Origin: Isoetes taiwanensis | Lineage: Eukaryota > Streptophyta > Lycopodiopsida > Isoetales > Isoetaceae | Reading direction: 5' to 3' | Length of the DNA stretch: 64,000 bases | NCBI GenBank assembly: GCA_021234155.1 | Contig: JAJEKV010000002.1 | Span: 13,293,039 to 13,357,038, forward strand | In this document: positions 47,153 to 59,813 of the stretch, piece after piece | Layout of the letters: every line of letters begins with the position of its first letter | Position numbering within the stretch: the first letter of the stretch is position 1 | The notes under the pieces: model-generated | The model's database searches: none | What the model saw: only the letters and a program-made list of their open reading frames with translations | Told to the model about the DNA's origin: nothing | Program-made: the position numbers and the translations under genes

Positions 47153-48603
47153 GTACTTTAGAAGTACCACCACCTATATTCCTTGACTGGAATATTGCCC
47201 TTTGAATCTTGATCTTAAATACTTAAATGTAGATAGTGCTCTTGTTTCCAGGTTTATGACATTGGAGCAGATTTTAAGCTTTGACTAGGATTGGGTTTGG
47301 CAATGCCCTTCCTGCACCTATTCCCATTATTCAAAATTTATGCTAGTTAAAGAGAGGATTCTATTATTTGTTCTTGAGTCTAATTTCAAAGCGTGTGATG
47401 AGTTTATTTATCCGAGAGAGATGCTTATGTGCTTGACAGACATCATGGAATTTGGATGCTAGTTATTTTGAAATGCAAAAAAAACATTGAAAAGGAGATT
47501 CATGGGAAACTGTTTAATGTAGTTTTATTGACAGCCTGCAAGAAGAGTAGCTTACAGTGATTGTTCCTATTACCTTCACCTTGTTCTTACTTTTAAATTA
47601 GGCTTACCAACATCTCAAAAGTTGCCTCATTCTCTCTTGATGAGTTCTTAATCCCTTTATACCTCTTGTGTCCTTGAACCCAAGTAGTAAACTTCTGCCT
47701 TTGATGCTATGGTTGTACCTAAAGGTAATATCCCTTTTGTCACTAACTGAACAATTGAGTCTATATTTGCTTCTAAATATTACAGGTTATGGGCTTTGCC
47801 ACCATTGATTTTCAGTGCACCAAGTTTCATAGACTTATGGGCTTTGATGGGCAACTTGGGAGGAGAAGAAAAGAATTTTTGTTGCAAAAAGGTCGTGGGT
47901 GACTTACCCATATAGGATCAATTTACATAGTGTCGGAATTGAGCCAACTTACACAACAGGTCAGATTTGAGAAATATTGTAAAGTTAGAAAGGCATCTCT
48001 AGACGTTGGATTTACACCAGATAGTTAAGAGTTGAAACAAGATAATTAAGGAATGAGATATACTATGGTGAACTCATATGGTTGCTTGGTAGGATAAAGC
48101 GGATAATATTTCTTCATTTGCAAAAAATTAATAGAAGAAAAAGCTAGGGAAAATTTGAGCACATCTGACTTCTCTAAAATGCCCTCATGGAGTAAGATTT
48201 GGAATCTTGGTATTTAAAGGTAAAGGATGAGTTGGAAAAATATATTTTCATTTCTTCGTAATGCCAAGAACAAGTTCCCATGGGCATATTTAAAGCATGC
48301 AAATGCAATTTTAGATGGCTCATAAATGCTGTGGTTGCCTCGTCTCAGACATAGGGCACACTGTAACCACGATCTTCACGGAACTCGAGCCTTTGCTAAA
48401 AGACGGAACATGCTATGGTTTTCCATTTAAAATTTGGTCATTGTATGCATATTATAGCTATTGAATTAATTTAGAGAACTGTTTGCCCTTGGTCGGATGC
48501 TACAAATTCACAAACATGTGTTTGCCCCTAGTCCTTTCCCCTTAGTCGGATGCTTCAAATGCCAGCTGTGCAATTTTTAGTCAGAATATTCAGAAACATT
48601 TTT
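47153..48603. other. Non-coding spacer between the duplicated segments
   Basis: No gene recognised in this 1.45-kb single-copy stretch. Confidence 0.4.
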
Positions 48604-50010
48604 GGAAAGATAACTTGTCAAAGTTCGTCAAAAATATATTATATGAACGTCAATGTTTTTTTCACACGGTTTTTGCCCTAAAACACTGTCGGATTTGTTG
48701 ATTACGGCCTTCATACTCATCGATCCAGAGCAGTTGGTTATCTGTGGAAACAAATCTTGCTATTATAGTCTACCATTCGGCTGGCAACAATCCAGGTTAT
48801 TTTCTAATTCTTCTACTGCCAGATGTTATTCACAGGCTTTGATATTGCATGAAGCGGTCTTATAAAATGGATTGTAACTCTCCCTGCATGATTTGGATTG
48901 TAAATCTCCTGCATGATTCGATCCTTCTCACGTGTCTTATTTTGCCCTCTTAGTGGCACTAAGTTCTGTATGGAGTAATGAAGCGATTTTCTTCAATTTC
49001 CTTTGTGCAAACATGGCCTTAAGCACTGAAGTTCTTGACGATTTTGAGTCTTCAAATCAGGTATGGTACAACAGCCCTTTGCTGTGTTAAGCGAAATTAT
49101 ATTCTGGTAGTTTAGATATTATTGCACTGTATAATTATACTGAGATCATAAATCAGATGATCAGGCTTCTGCTTGTTATGTCCATAGGAAACCATTCTAA
49201 AACCTTCAGAAATAAGAACTTGACTTATGGATAATGTGTTTTTTCTACCATTTTGTGGAAATAAGCATTCACTGCTGGCCTAAGTTGCAAGCTGATCTAT
49301 TGCTTATGATTGATGTTTGCTACCATTTTGTGGAAATAAGCATGCACTGCCGGCCTGAGTTGCAGGCCCGATCTATTGCTTATGATTGATGTTTGTACTT
49401 AACTCTCTCATCTCATTGGTACGTTGTTTGAGATTTAACCTTTGAATAACATGATCGACTGGCTCAAATCAATCTTCACGAGGTTGCTTTTTGTATTGTC
49501 TAAGTCCTGCTGTAACAGATCGGAATCATTCCACTTACATAACATAGAAACAATTTTTAGAGTCCTAATAGTAGAAAATTTGCCGTATGAGTATAATCAA
49601 TTAGATGCTCCATGGATATTTCAAGGATTGCTTATACCTAAACTATAGTTGGGTTTATTTACATGGATGTAGTTGTAATTTTACTGACCGTTTTTTTGCA
49701 TTCGTAAATACAAAAAAGGTTGGACATGGATAACAACTGGTTCTTTGCTACGACACCTGTAATACGGATTGCAACTGACTTCGTTTGTTTGCTTTCTATG
49801 GATGCAGGTAACAGCAAAGGCCTTGACCTTTGATGTATTTGGACAACAGAAGTTGCCTTCTCAGAAGGGAGTAGAATTGTTCTGTCTGTCTGAATGTTAA
49901 TATTTAATTTTTTCCAAAGGAATACCTTACGGTCACATTTATTATACTGTCTTACATTTATTTAGTTAAGGTTTGGCTTCAATGGGTTTAGCTTTTGCTA
50001 AGGTGTTCTA
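48604..50010 (+). repeat. Segmental duplication, copy 2 (about 1.4 kb)
   Basis: Near-identical to 45726-47126. Here the left end is not preceded by CT repeats, whereas copy 1 abuts the CT tail of LINE A. Confidence 0.95.
49013..49900 (+). CDS. Possible two-exon small ORF, copy 2 (46 residues)
   Basis: Second copy of the frame described at 46110-47016, with exons 49013-49060 and 49808-49900, the same encoded peptides and the same CAG/GT and GCAG borders. Function unknown; conservation may simply reflect recent duplication. Confidence 0.35.
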
Positions 50011-50153
<143 letters not shown>

Positions 50154-50154
50154 A

Positions 50155-50560
50155 CATAAACTTGCAGACTATATGGAGGAACAGGATAGGAGAAATCGAG
50201 CTCTTAACCTGAGGTTGGTGGGTCTGCCAGAAAACAACCAGGAAAAGACGAGATCGGTAGTGACACACTTTCTCCAAGACAAACTAAAAATTGAAGATAT
50301 CGGTATAGTGGACGCATTCAGAGTTGGGAAAAAAAGGCGATGGGCGAGGGCACATTATAATCGGATAGAGAGACAAGGACAGAGGTGGAACATTACTAAG
50401 AAATAGGGTGGCTCTTAAAGGAGAAAGCATCTGGATCAATGAGGACTTGACCAAAGAACAATTTGCTGCTAGGAAAGATGAAATTAAGAAATTCAAAGAA
50501 GCAAAGAGCCAGAACCAGAACGTTTCTTGGAAGAGAGGAAAGGTGGTTATTGGCAGCTAG
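50155..50560 (+). pseudogene. LINE B ORF1 C-terminal fragment
   Basis: Encodes the RRM part (RNRALNLRLVGLPE, F-R-V-G-K) and, after a frame change near 50335-50400, W-I-N-E-D-L-T-K-E-Q and W-K-R-G-K-V-V-I-G-S. Ends with TAG at 50558-50560, in the same frame as the ORF2 that follows. Confidence 0.8.
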
Positions 50561-50599
50561 GTAAGCGAGGCCATCAGGATTGGCGTGTGGAACATCAAC

Positions 50600-53500
50600 A
50601 TGTTAACGGATTCCAAAGTAAGTAGCATGTATGAAGTTCTCAAATGTTTAGATCTAATTGTATTTGTGGAGACTTGGGAGCATGAGCAGTTCGCTTTGCC
50701 TGACATACCAGGTTTTAGTAAAGTAGCATCTGTTTGGAATGAGATAGGAACAAGTTATAGAGGGAATGGTGGCATTGCGTGTTTTGTCCGTGAGAAATTC
50801 GTTCATTTGGTAAAGGAATTGCAAGTTAGCAGCAGTAAACAGTACCTCTGGGTGGAAATAATGGGACATAGGAAGGTGTATCTAGCAGGTTGTTATTACC
50901 CCCCGATACACAAGAAAGCTTATGACAAAGGAGATATGGACAGAGCAGATCCTCTATTCCAGCTAGAGCAGGATATTATCAAACTTGCAGGCAGTGGTCA
51001 TGTAATACTGGTAGGAGATTTTAATGGCAGAACAGCAAATAGGCAGGCATCGGTACTGAATCAGGATGGGGACCCCATGTGGATGGAAGAGATGGACAAT
51101 GAGGAATTGAAGTTAGCAGGATGGGCAAGAGAATCAGAGGATAAGGCATACACCACGCAGATGGGCAAACTATTATTAGACATGTGCAGTGGATTAGAGC
51201 TGAGAATATTTAATGGCCTGCATAATCGAGGGGAAGTGTAATGCGTCTGAGGGAGGGAAAAGCGTTGTGGATTATATCATAGGAGGGGAAGGTGTTTCGC
51301 AGAGAATACAGAAGTTAAAAGTATGGGAACTGCAGCCGGAATCAGATCATGCCCCGATAATATTTCATTTAGAGTTTGGTAATGTACCTAGTCATGTTAT
51401 GAACAATAAACAGCAAAATTATATAAGGTTAGATCCGAAAAAAGGAGATATGTATAAATCAATGTGTGAAGTAGGGATGCCAAAGTTGGAGGGCGCGGTG
51501 ACAGTAGCGGATATGGACAGGCGGATCACGCAGGTTCTCCTTGATGCAGCAATGAACAGCTTTACACATAAACGGAAAGCAAAAGGGCTGCCATGTAACA
51601 GTTGGTATGATGACTCTTGTAAGGCCAAGCGTAGAGAATATCATGCGGCAAAGGAAGCAGGGGATAAGAAACTGAGAATGAAGGAGTATGTCACTCTCAT
51701 TCGCAAGAAGAAGAGACAATTTTTACGGGAGAGCCAAGTAAGACACATGTATGATTTGATACGGGAACCTAAAAGTTTCTGGAACCGAATGAAAATGAAA
51801 ACTGCAGATATTCCCAGTTTTAGTGCCGTAGAGTTATTCCAACATGTTAAGAAGCTATACCAATTGGACGGGATCGAATCAAAGATGGTTATGGAACAGG
51901 ATAGGAGGGAGCCTTTTATTACAGTTGAGGATGTCTCGGCTGGAATTGCAAGACTTTCTAATGGTAAAGCTGCTGATGCGCGTGGTGTTATGGCAGAAAT
52001 GTTAAAATGGGCAGGAGAACAGCTGCTTGAACCTCTCGTGAAGATGTTTAACATGGCGCTGTGTGAAGGGTTCCCAGAAGCATGGCAAATCAATCGAGTG
52101 GTGCCGATCTTCAAAGGAGGTGATAAGTCTGATATCAATAATTACAGGACCATTTTGATATCTAGTATATTTTCCAAGCTTTTTGCATCAATACTAGAGT
52201 CTAAGATTGCAGAATGGGTTGAAGAACGTGAGTTGAGAGCTCATGGGCAGGCTGGCTTCAGGCGAAAGCATTCCACCATTGATCACCTGGTCACCCTCAG
52301 GGTTGCGATGGATGCAGTAAAGGGTAAGAAGCAACCTCTCTATCTTGCGTTCATTGATTTTAGTAAAGCATTTGATATGGTTCCTAGAGAATGCTTGCTA
52401 GAGAGAATGAGAAAATTGAATATACCAGTGGAGTATAGAGACGCTACCAGACTACTGTATGAAAAGGTGCTGGTGGAATTATCATTGCCTTTCAAGAATG
52501 TATGTGATGATGTGATAATGAGTAATGTAGGTGTTAAACAGAGCTGCCCTTTGTCACCGACGTTGTTTGGACTGTTTATTGATGGTTTAGAGGAGTGGAT
52601 TATAGAGCAGAGTGGGTCAGGCACTTCTGTCGCGGGCGATGTGCTTGTTCTTCTATTATATGTAGAAGATGTAGTGCTTATCTCGAAGCAGTCAGCAGGG
52701 CTCCAGAAGCACCTTGATACACTGGCGGCTTTCTCTGATGCTATGGGTATGAAAGTGAATCTAGCGAAGTCTAAAATCATGGTCGTGGGTTCCCGAAAGA
52801 ATCGAGACTTTTATTACAAAGGAGAAAAGATAGACTGTACAGACACATACAAATACCTGGGGTTAGTACTTGACAAGAATTTCAGATGGAATAAATGCAT
52901 TGAGCAGAGAACGAATGGTGGTCTTAAGTCACTTTATGCAATGCAGCGGAGTTGTGGAAAAGCACATATACTGAACATGAGCCTTAAGAAGATGCTTTAC
53001 AAGGTTTTGGTCCAATCCGTGGTATTGTATGGCTGCGAAGTTTGGGGTCCAGGGTTCCCGGCATGTCTATGGAGTCAATTGGAGAGAATCCAGAAGAGAT
53101 TTCTTTGTACAGAACTTGGAGTGAAGACACAGACTCCATATGAGATGATGTTGGCAGAATGTGGTATGATTCCTTTGGAAGGCGAAGCCCTTATCCAGAC
53201 ATTGATATATGTGAAGAAAGTCATGGCCTTAGATGATAGTAGACTGCCTTACTTAGCAATGAAGGAAAGTGAATCACATGGTTGGTATAAGAATGTCAAA
53301 GAATGGTTGCTGAAATGGAATATGAGAATAGAGGATTGCCCGTCTAAGGAGATAAGGGAATGGGTGATTAGAGGAATTCGTGGCTAAACCCGAAAACAAA
53401 GATGGCGGCATATCGCGATCACATGAATCCTATGTTACAGGAGGCTTATTACTTGAAGAGTGACATATCCGTCTTAAAGCGTAAGGAGATCTCGTGTATG

Positions 53501-53881
53501 CGTCTGAGCTCTCATCATTTGAGTATAGAGGAAGGAAGATGGAGGAATATACCAAGGGAAAGATGAGTCTGCAAGGTATGTGGCCAGGATGAGGTCGAGG
53601 ATGAAGTGCATGCCCTTCTTCTATGTCCAGCATATGAGATATTGAGATGTAGGTATGGGGTCCAAGGTACATTGGCTGATTTGTTTAGCCTACCACCTTC
53701 CACTGTTGGTAATTTTGTCATAGACATGTTGAAAATTAGACGAACATGTATTAATAGTACTGATGTTCTTTTACAAAATGATATAAATGAGATAGGGATG
53801 AGTGAGGAGATAGATGATGCTTCTGACTGTGGAAGCTCATTAGAGGATTGGTTTGATGTAGAGGACAATCTGAATGTCTGA
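50600..53881 (+). pseudogene. LINE B ORF2: endonuclease-reverse transcriptase, broken
   Basis: The endonuclease (F-V-E-T-W-E-H, V-G-D-F-N-G-R-T) runs to about 51230, where a deletion removes the segment present in D between N-G-L-H and S-V-V-D-Y and shifts the frame. The RT part (51213-53387) keeps F-I-D-F-S-K-A-F-D-M-V, but the catalytic box reads Y-V-E-D instead of Y-A-D-D, and G-V-K-Q-G-C-P is G-V-K-Q-S-C-P. A second frame change near 53385 separates the C-terminal zinc motif and tail (53606-53881). No active enzyme is possible. Confidence 0.9.
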
Positions 53882-53906
53882 TAGACCTGATGGTCTCAGT
53901 AGGCAT
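53874..53906 (+). promoter_or_regulatory. LINE B 3' two-stem RNA hairpin
   Basis: Outer stem ATGTCT (53874-53879) with AGGCAT (53901-53906), including one G-U pair; inner stem AGACC (53883-53887) with GGTCT (53892-53896). The ORF2 stop codon lies inside the structure. Confidence 0.8.
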
Positions 53907-53929
53907 AATAATACACATTTCATTTCATT

Positions 53930-53943
53930 TCTCTCTCTCTCTC
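53930..53943 (+). repeat. Short (CT)n between LINE B and LINE C
   Basis: About seven CT units after the tail cacatttcatttcattt; LINE C sequence begins immediately after. Confidence 0.95.
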
Positions 53944-55077
53944 AGTAGGTGCGCTCAAGCAGGAACAGGGGTTTCTCTATTTGGGTGAAAAATTTGAGAT
54001 ATGCGAGACATATAAATATCTGGGACTTACTATTAGCAGGAATCATAAATGGCATCAATGCATACAACAAAGAATTGAAAGCGGGCAGAAGGCATTGTAT
54101 TCTATGCAAAGCATGTGCAGGAAAACCCACATATGGGCATGGCCACTAAAGAAAAAACTGTATGAATCTCTAGTCCAAAGCATCGTATTATATGGGGCTG
54201 AAATTTGGGGACCAAGGCTGCCACAAGGCTCTTGGGATGATATTGAATAGGTACACAAGAAGTTTCTCAGGCTTGAATTGGGTGTAAAGGCGTAAACCCC
54301 ATATCCGATGATGCTAGCCGAATGCGGCACTATGCCACTTGAAGGGGAAGCTTTACTCAAATGCATTAGGTACCTTGCTAAAATAAAAAAGATGGATGCC
54401 ACATGCATTCCTTATTATGCCTGCCTGACCAGTGAACATAAAGGATGGTTTGCTGATGTCAAGACATGGCTTGAAAGATCGGATATCATGTGGGAAGAGG
54501 CAATTTCCATTGACAACCTGAGAACATGGGTCTATGAAAAGGTTAGAAGAAAAATGTGGATGAGCCCAAAGACTAAGATGATATTGTACAAGATGCATAT
54601 GAATCCTACATTGGATGAGGCAATACATCTAAAGGAGAACTTATCGATAAAGAAGAGGCACAATATCAGCAGAATCCGGCTCAGCTCGCACCATCTAGGT
54701 GTGGAGGTTGGGAGATGAGGTACTACTCCGAGAACCATGAGATGCTGCAAAGTATGTGGCAAAGATGAGATAGAAGACGAAGACCATGTCATACTTAAGT
54801 GTCCAGCCTATAGTATAATACGAGACAGATATGGCATCAACGTGCCTGCTTTATATACCTTTTTTTGATTGGAAGGAAATAGAATTGGATCCTTTTTAAT
54901 TGAGACTCTACAACATAGAGAGAGTTGTACTAAAAATGTAAATACCCTAATAGAAGAAGAGGATGCATTGAGTGAGAGTGAGGAATTGGATGAGGAATTG
55001 GAAACTCATCTAATTTTTTATGACTATGATGTATAATAATGTCGTCTTATAGGCCTGGGAGGCCTCCCAAAAGACGA

Positions 55078-55081
<4 letters not shown>
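53944..55081 (+). mobile_element. LINE copy C, strongly 5'-truncated
   Basis: Only the 3' third of ORF2 is present: Y-K-Y-L-G-L-T-I-S, S-M-C-R-K-T-H-I-W, V-L-Y-G-A-E-I-W-G-P, then the conserved M-M-L-A-E-C-G and the zinc motif (C-K-V-C...H...C) near 54750-54800. Several stops and frame changes are present. It is more divergent from D than B is and represents a sister subfamily. It ends with its own version of the 3' hairpin and a CT tract. Confidence 0.88.
55043..55076 (+). promoter_or_regulatory. LINE C 3' two-stem RNA hairpin
   Basis: Outer stem CGTCTT (55043-55048) with AAGACG (55071-55076); inner stem AGGCC (55051-55055) with GGCCT (55061-55065). Relative to A, B and D the inner A-U pair is replaced by G-C on both strands, which keeps pairing. 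Confidence 0.8.

Positions 55082-55136
<55 letters not shown>
55082..55136 (+). repeat. (CT)n between LINE C and LINE D
   Basis: An uninterrupted tract of about 27 CT units that serves as the 3' end of C and the 5' boundary of D. Confidence 0.98.
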
Positions 55137-55142
<6 letters not shown>

Positions 55143-55143
<1 letters not shown>

Positions 55144-56477
55144 TGGGCGCTAATAGGGCGACAAGGAAAGGCGACTCTAAGGAAAAAGACAGAGAACAGC
55201 AGCAAGGGAACAGTAAGACGTCATGCTCAGAACCCAAAGGGAAGAAAGTGAGGTCTGATTGTGACAAAGCTGTAGAAGAAGGCCGAAAACAGGATAATAA
55301 AGATTCTGATGCAGATGGAGGTTTCGATGCCAGCAAAGGAGGCTCCGGTGGAAATATGGCTATCGGTGATGGCAGTGGAGAGTCTGGTGAGGATTCTGAC
55401 CGACAGCATGTTAAAGGGTATGACGATTTTGGAGCAGGCCGAAAAGCCAAAGGGGTAGTTTCAGGGTTTCAGGATGCAAGCAAGGATGATTGTGATGCAG
55501 GCCGAAATGCCAAAGGGGGCTTAAATGCAAGTTCGAAATATGCTAGAGGAGGTGCAGGAGGTCTAGATGCAGGTCGAAATGCCAGAGGAAGTTCAAAGGC
55601 AGGCCCGAAACATGCTCGAGGAGATTCAGATGTTGACAAAGGGAAGAATGGTTCTGATACAGGTCGAATTAGTACAGCCGGTACAGGAGGTTGTGGAGAT
55701 GTTCAAGCTGCAATAGATAAGGGATCAGAAGAAGATGAGAGTATGACAGATGACGAATCCTCTGATGGGAGCAATGCCAAAGGGTTCCGGGATATGATGG
55801 AGATGATGGCAGAAAGTATGAAATCAATGCTTAAAGACTTCAAGAAGGAGTTTATGCGGGAATTTATGGGCTCGGTTATGCAGGAAATGATCAGAGAGGT
55901 AAGAAGCTCTTTAGCCACTGATTTTCAGCTAGCACTGGAACAAGTTAAGCATGAAAATGCCATGGCTTTGCAAAAACTAAAAGGGGAAGTTGAGGTAATA
56001 AAATCTGAGATCCAGAACCCAACTGCGAGAGATGCACCAAAGGAGGAAGATTCAGCAATAACTGAACTGTCGCAAAAGCTGGCAGACTATATGGAGGAGC
56101 AGGATAGAAAGAATCGGGCCCTTAACTTGAGGTTAGTTGGTCTACCAGAAGGCAACCAGGAAAAGACACGGTCTGTGGTGACGAATTTTCTTCAGGATAA
56201 ACTAAAAATTGAGGACATTGGCATAGTAGATGCATTCAGAGTGGGGAAGAAAGCAGACTGGGCCAGGCACATCATTATCCGGTTTCGAGATAAGGATTGC
56301 AGGTGGAATGTACTAAGGAATAGGGCTGCTCTTAAAGGAGAGAGTATCTGGATCAATGAAGACTTGACCAAGGAACAGTTTGTTGCTAAAAAAGACGAAA
56401 TTAAGAAATTCAAAGAAGCAAAGAATCAGAATCAAAATGTTTTCTGGAAGAGAGGAAAGGTGATTATTGACAACTAG
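55143..56477 (+). CDS. LINE D ORF1: RNA-binding protein, 444 residues
   Basis: Layout: a Lys/Glu/Gln-rich N-terminus; a Gly/Asp/Ala-rich region (about residues 55-190) with repeated A-G-R-N-A-K-G-like words; an acidic patch; a Met-rich helical/coiled-coil region (about 215-310); and the L1-type RRM (R-N-R-A-L-N-L-R-L-V-G-L-P-E at about 325, F-R-V-G-K, I-I-I-R-F-R-D-K-D-C) with the C-terminal W-I-N-E-D-L-T-K-E-Q and F-W-K-R-G-K-V-I-I element. Such proteins coat LINE RNA and act as chaperones. The stop TAG (56475-56477) is followed in the same frame by ORF2. Intact, no damage seen. Confidence 0.85.
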
Positions 56478-56516
56478 GTAAGCGAGGCCATCAGGATTGG
56501 AGTGTGGAACATCAAC

Positions 56517-59500
56517 ATGCTAACGGATTCTAAAGTAAGTAGCATGTATGAAGTTCTCAAATGTTTAGATCTGATCGTCTTTGTGGAGACCTGGGAACAT
56601 GAACAATATGCACTGCCTGACATACCGGGATTTAAAAAAATAACATCTGTTTGGAATGAAATAGGGACAAGTTATAGAGGTAATGGTGGAATTGCATGCT
56701 TTGTTCGAGATCAATTTGGTCATCTGGTGAAAGAAGTGCAAGTCAGCAGCAGCACCAAACAGTATCTTTGGATGGAAATAATGGGATACAGGAGAGTGTA
56801 TTTGGCAGGTTGTTATTACCCCCCGATACACATGAAGGCTTATGACAGGGGCGATGTGGATAGAGCAGATCCTTTATTCCAACTAGAGCAGGATATTGTC
56901 AAACTGGCAGGCAGCGGTGATGTGATACTGGTGGGAGATTTTAATGGTAGAACAGCAAATAGGCAGGCATCAGTATTGAATCAGGATGGGGATCCTGTAT
57001 GGATGGAAGAGATGGATGCTGAAGAACTGAAGTTAGCAGGATGGGCAAGAGAATCAGATGATAAGGCGTACACCACGCATATGGGCAAACTGTTACTGGA
57101 CATGTGTAGTGGCCTGGATCTGCGGATACTTAATGGGCTGCACAGATTCCCGGGATCAGGGAAGTGCACATGCAGAGGGAAAAGTGTTGTGGATTACATC
57201 ATAGGAGGGGAAGGGGTTTCACAGAGAATTAAGCAGTTAAAAGTTTGGGACCAGCAGCCGGAATCGGATCATGTCCCAATAATATTTCATTTGGATATCG
57301 GTAATGTGTCTGGTTCTGTTAAGAACATTGATCAGCAAAATCACGTGAGGGTGGACCCTAAGAAAGGAGATATTTATAAAGCAGCTTGTGAAGCAGGGGT
57401 GTCAAGGCTAGGGAGCATGATGACAATAGCAGACATGGATAGTCAGATTACACAGCTTCTCCTTAATGCAGCAGTACACACTTTCACACATAAACGGAAA
57501 GCAAAGGGGCTGCCATGTAACAGTTGGTATGATGACTCTTGTAAGGCCAAACGTAGAGAATATCACGCGGCAAAGGAAGCAGGGGATAAAAAGCTAAAAA
57601 AGAAGGAGTATGTCTCTCTCATTCGTAAGAAAAAGAGACAATTTTTACGAGAAAGCCAAGTAAGACACATGTATGATCTGATACGGGAACCTAAAAGCTT
57701 CTGGAATCGAATGAAAATGAAAAGCGCAGATGTTCCAACATTTAATGCCATAGAGTTATTTCAGCACGTTAAGAAATTGTATCAATTGGATGGGGTTGAA
57801 TAAAAAATGGTTATGGAACAGGATGAGAGGGAGCCTTTTATCACAGTTGAGGATGTCACGGTTGGAGTTGCAAAACTTGCTAATGGTAAGGCTGCTGATG
57901 CGCGTGGAGTTGTGGCAGAGATGTTAAAATGGGCGGGAGACCAGCTGATTGAACCTCTCATGAAGATGTTTAATATGGCGTTATGTGAAGGTTTCCCTGA
58001 AGCATGGCAAGTCAATAGAGTGGTGCCGATCTTCAAAGGAGGTGATAAGTTTGATATTAATAATTACAGAACCATTTTGATATCTAGTATATTTTCCAAG
58101 CTTTTTGCATCAATACTAGAATCTAAGATTGTTAAGTGGGTTGAAGAACATGATTTGAGAGCTAATGGGCAGGCTGGTTTCCGACAAAAGCACTCCACCA
58201 TTGACCACTTAGTCACTCTCAGAGTTGCAATGGATGCGGTAAAGGGTAAGAAACAACCTCTATATCTTGCGTTCATTGATTTTAGTAAAGCATTTGATAT
58301 GGTTCCTAGAGAATGCTTGTTGGAAAGAATGAAAAAATTGAATATCCCAGTGGAGTACAGAGACGCTACCAGGTTAGTATATGAAAAGGTGCTGGTAGAA
58401 CTATCCTTGCCCTTCAGAGATGCGTGTGATAGTGTGATAGTGAGTAATGTGGGTGTCAAACAGGGCTGCCCCTTGTCTCCGACACTGTTTGGGTTGTTTA
58501 TTGATGGGTTAGAAGAATGGATTGTGGAGCAAGGTGGGCCAGGCACTTCTATTGCAGGGCGTATGCTTGCTCTTCTGTTGTATGCGGATGATGTAGTACT
58601 TATCTCGAAGCAACCAGCAGGGCTTCAAAAGCATCTTGATACGTTGGCTGATTTTTCGGATGCTATGGGCATGAAAGTGAATCTGTCTAAGTCTAAAATC
58701 ATGGTAGTGGGTTCCAGAAAGAATCGAGACTTCTACTATAAAGGGGCAAAGATGGACTCTACAGAGACATACAAATACTTGGGGTTAATGCTTGATAAGA
58801 ATTTCAGATGGAATAAGTGCATTGAGCAGAGAACAAATGGCGGTCTTAAATCACTTTATGCTATGCAGAGGAGTTGTGGGAAAGCACATATCTTGAATTT
58901 GGGTCTCAAGAAGATGCTCTACAAAGTTTTGGTCCAGTCCGTGGTACTGTATGGCTGCGAAGTATGGGGTCCAGGGTTGCCAGCGTGTTTGTGGAGTCAA
59001 TTGGAAAGAATTCAAAAGAGATTCCTGTGTACTGAACTTGGAGTGAAGACACAAACCCCGTATGAGATGATGTTGGCAGAATGTGGTATGATTCCTCTCG
59101 AAGGTGAAGCCCTTATCCAAACACTGGTATATGTGCAGAAAGTTAAGGTTCTAGATGACAGTAGACTGCCCTACCTAGCAATGAAGGAAAGCGAATCAAA
59201 TGGTTGGTATAAGAATGTTAGGGAATGGTTGCTGAAATGGAACTTGAAATTTGAAGATTGTCTGCCTAAGGAGATAAGAGAATGGGTGATTGCAGGAATC
59301 CGTGCTGTACTCTGGCTAAACCCCAAAACAAAGATGGAGGCTTATCGTAATCACATGAATCCTATGCTACAGGAGGCGTATTACTTGAAGAGTGACATAT
59401 CCATCCTGAAGCGCAAGGAGATCTCGCGCATGCGTCTGAGCTCCCATCACTTGGGTATAGAGGAAGGAAGATGGAGGAACATACCGAGGGACAGGCGAGT

Positions 59501-59813
59501 CTGCACGGTCTGTGGTCAGGATGAGGTTGAGGATGAGGTGCATGCCCTTCTTTTATGCCCAGCATATGAGATCTTGAGACAGAGATATGGAGTCCATGGC
59601 ACATTGGCAGATTTATTTAGCTTGCCACCATCCACTGTTGGTAATTTTATCATCGATGTACTGAAAATTAGACAAACTTGTATTGCTAGTATTGATGTTC
59701 TTTTACAAAATGATATAATTGAGAAAGGGATGAGTGAGGAGATAGATGATGCTTCTGACTGTGGAAGCTCACTAGAGGATTGGTTTGATGTAGAGGATAA
59801 TCTGAACGTCTGA
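56517..59813 (+). pseudogene. LINE D ORF2: endonuclease-RT with one nonsense codon
   Basis: About 1,100 codons. Endonuclease (1-270): F-V-E-T-W-E-H, Y-L-A-G-C-Y-Y-P-P, V-G-D-F-N-G-R-T, P-E-S-D-H-V-P-I. RT (about 430-800): N-G-K-A-A-D-A-R-G, F-R-Q-K-H-S-T-I-D-H-L, F-I-D-F-S-K-A-F-D-M-V, G-C-P-L-S-P-T-L-F-G-L-F, L-L-Y-A-D-D-V-V-L-I, Y-L-G-L-M-L-D-K. C-terminal zinc motif C-T-V-C-x9-H-x4-C near 59500-59550. The only lesion is TAA at 57801-57803 where copy B has TCA (Ser). The start is uncertain: the endonuclease strand R-I-G-V-W-N-I-N lies before the first ATG (56517) and is in frame with ORF1 through its TAG. Confidence 0.9.
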
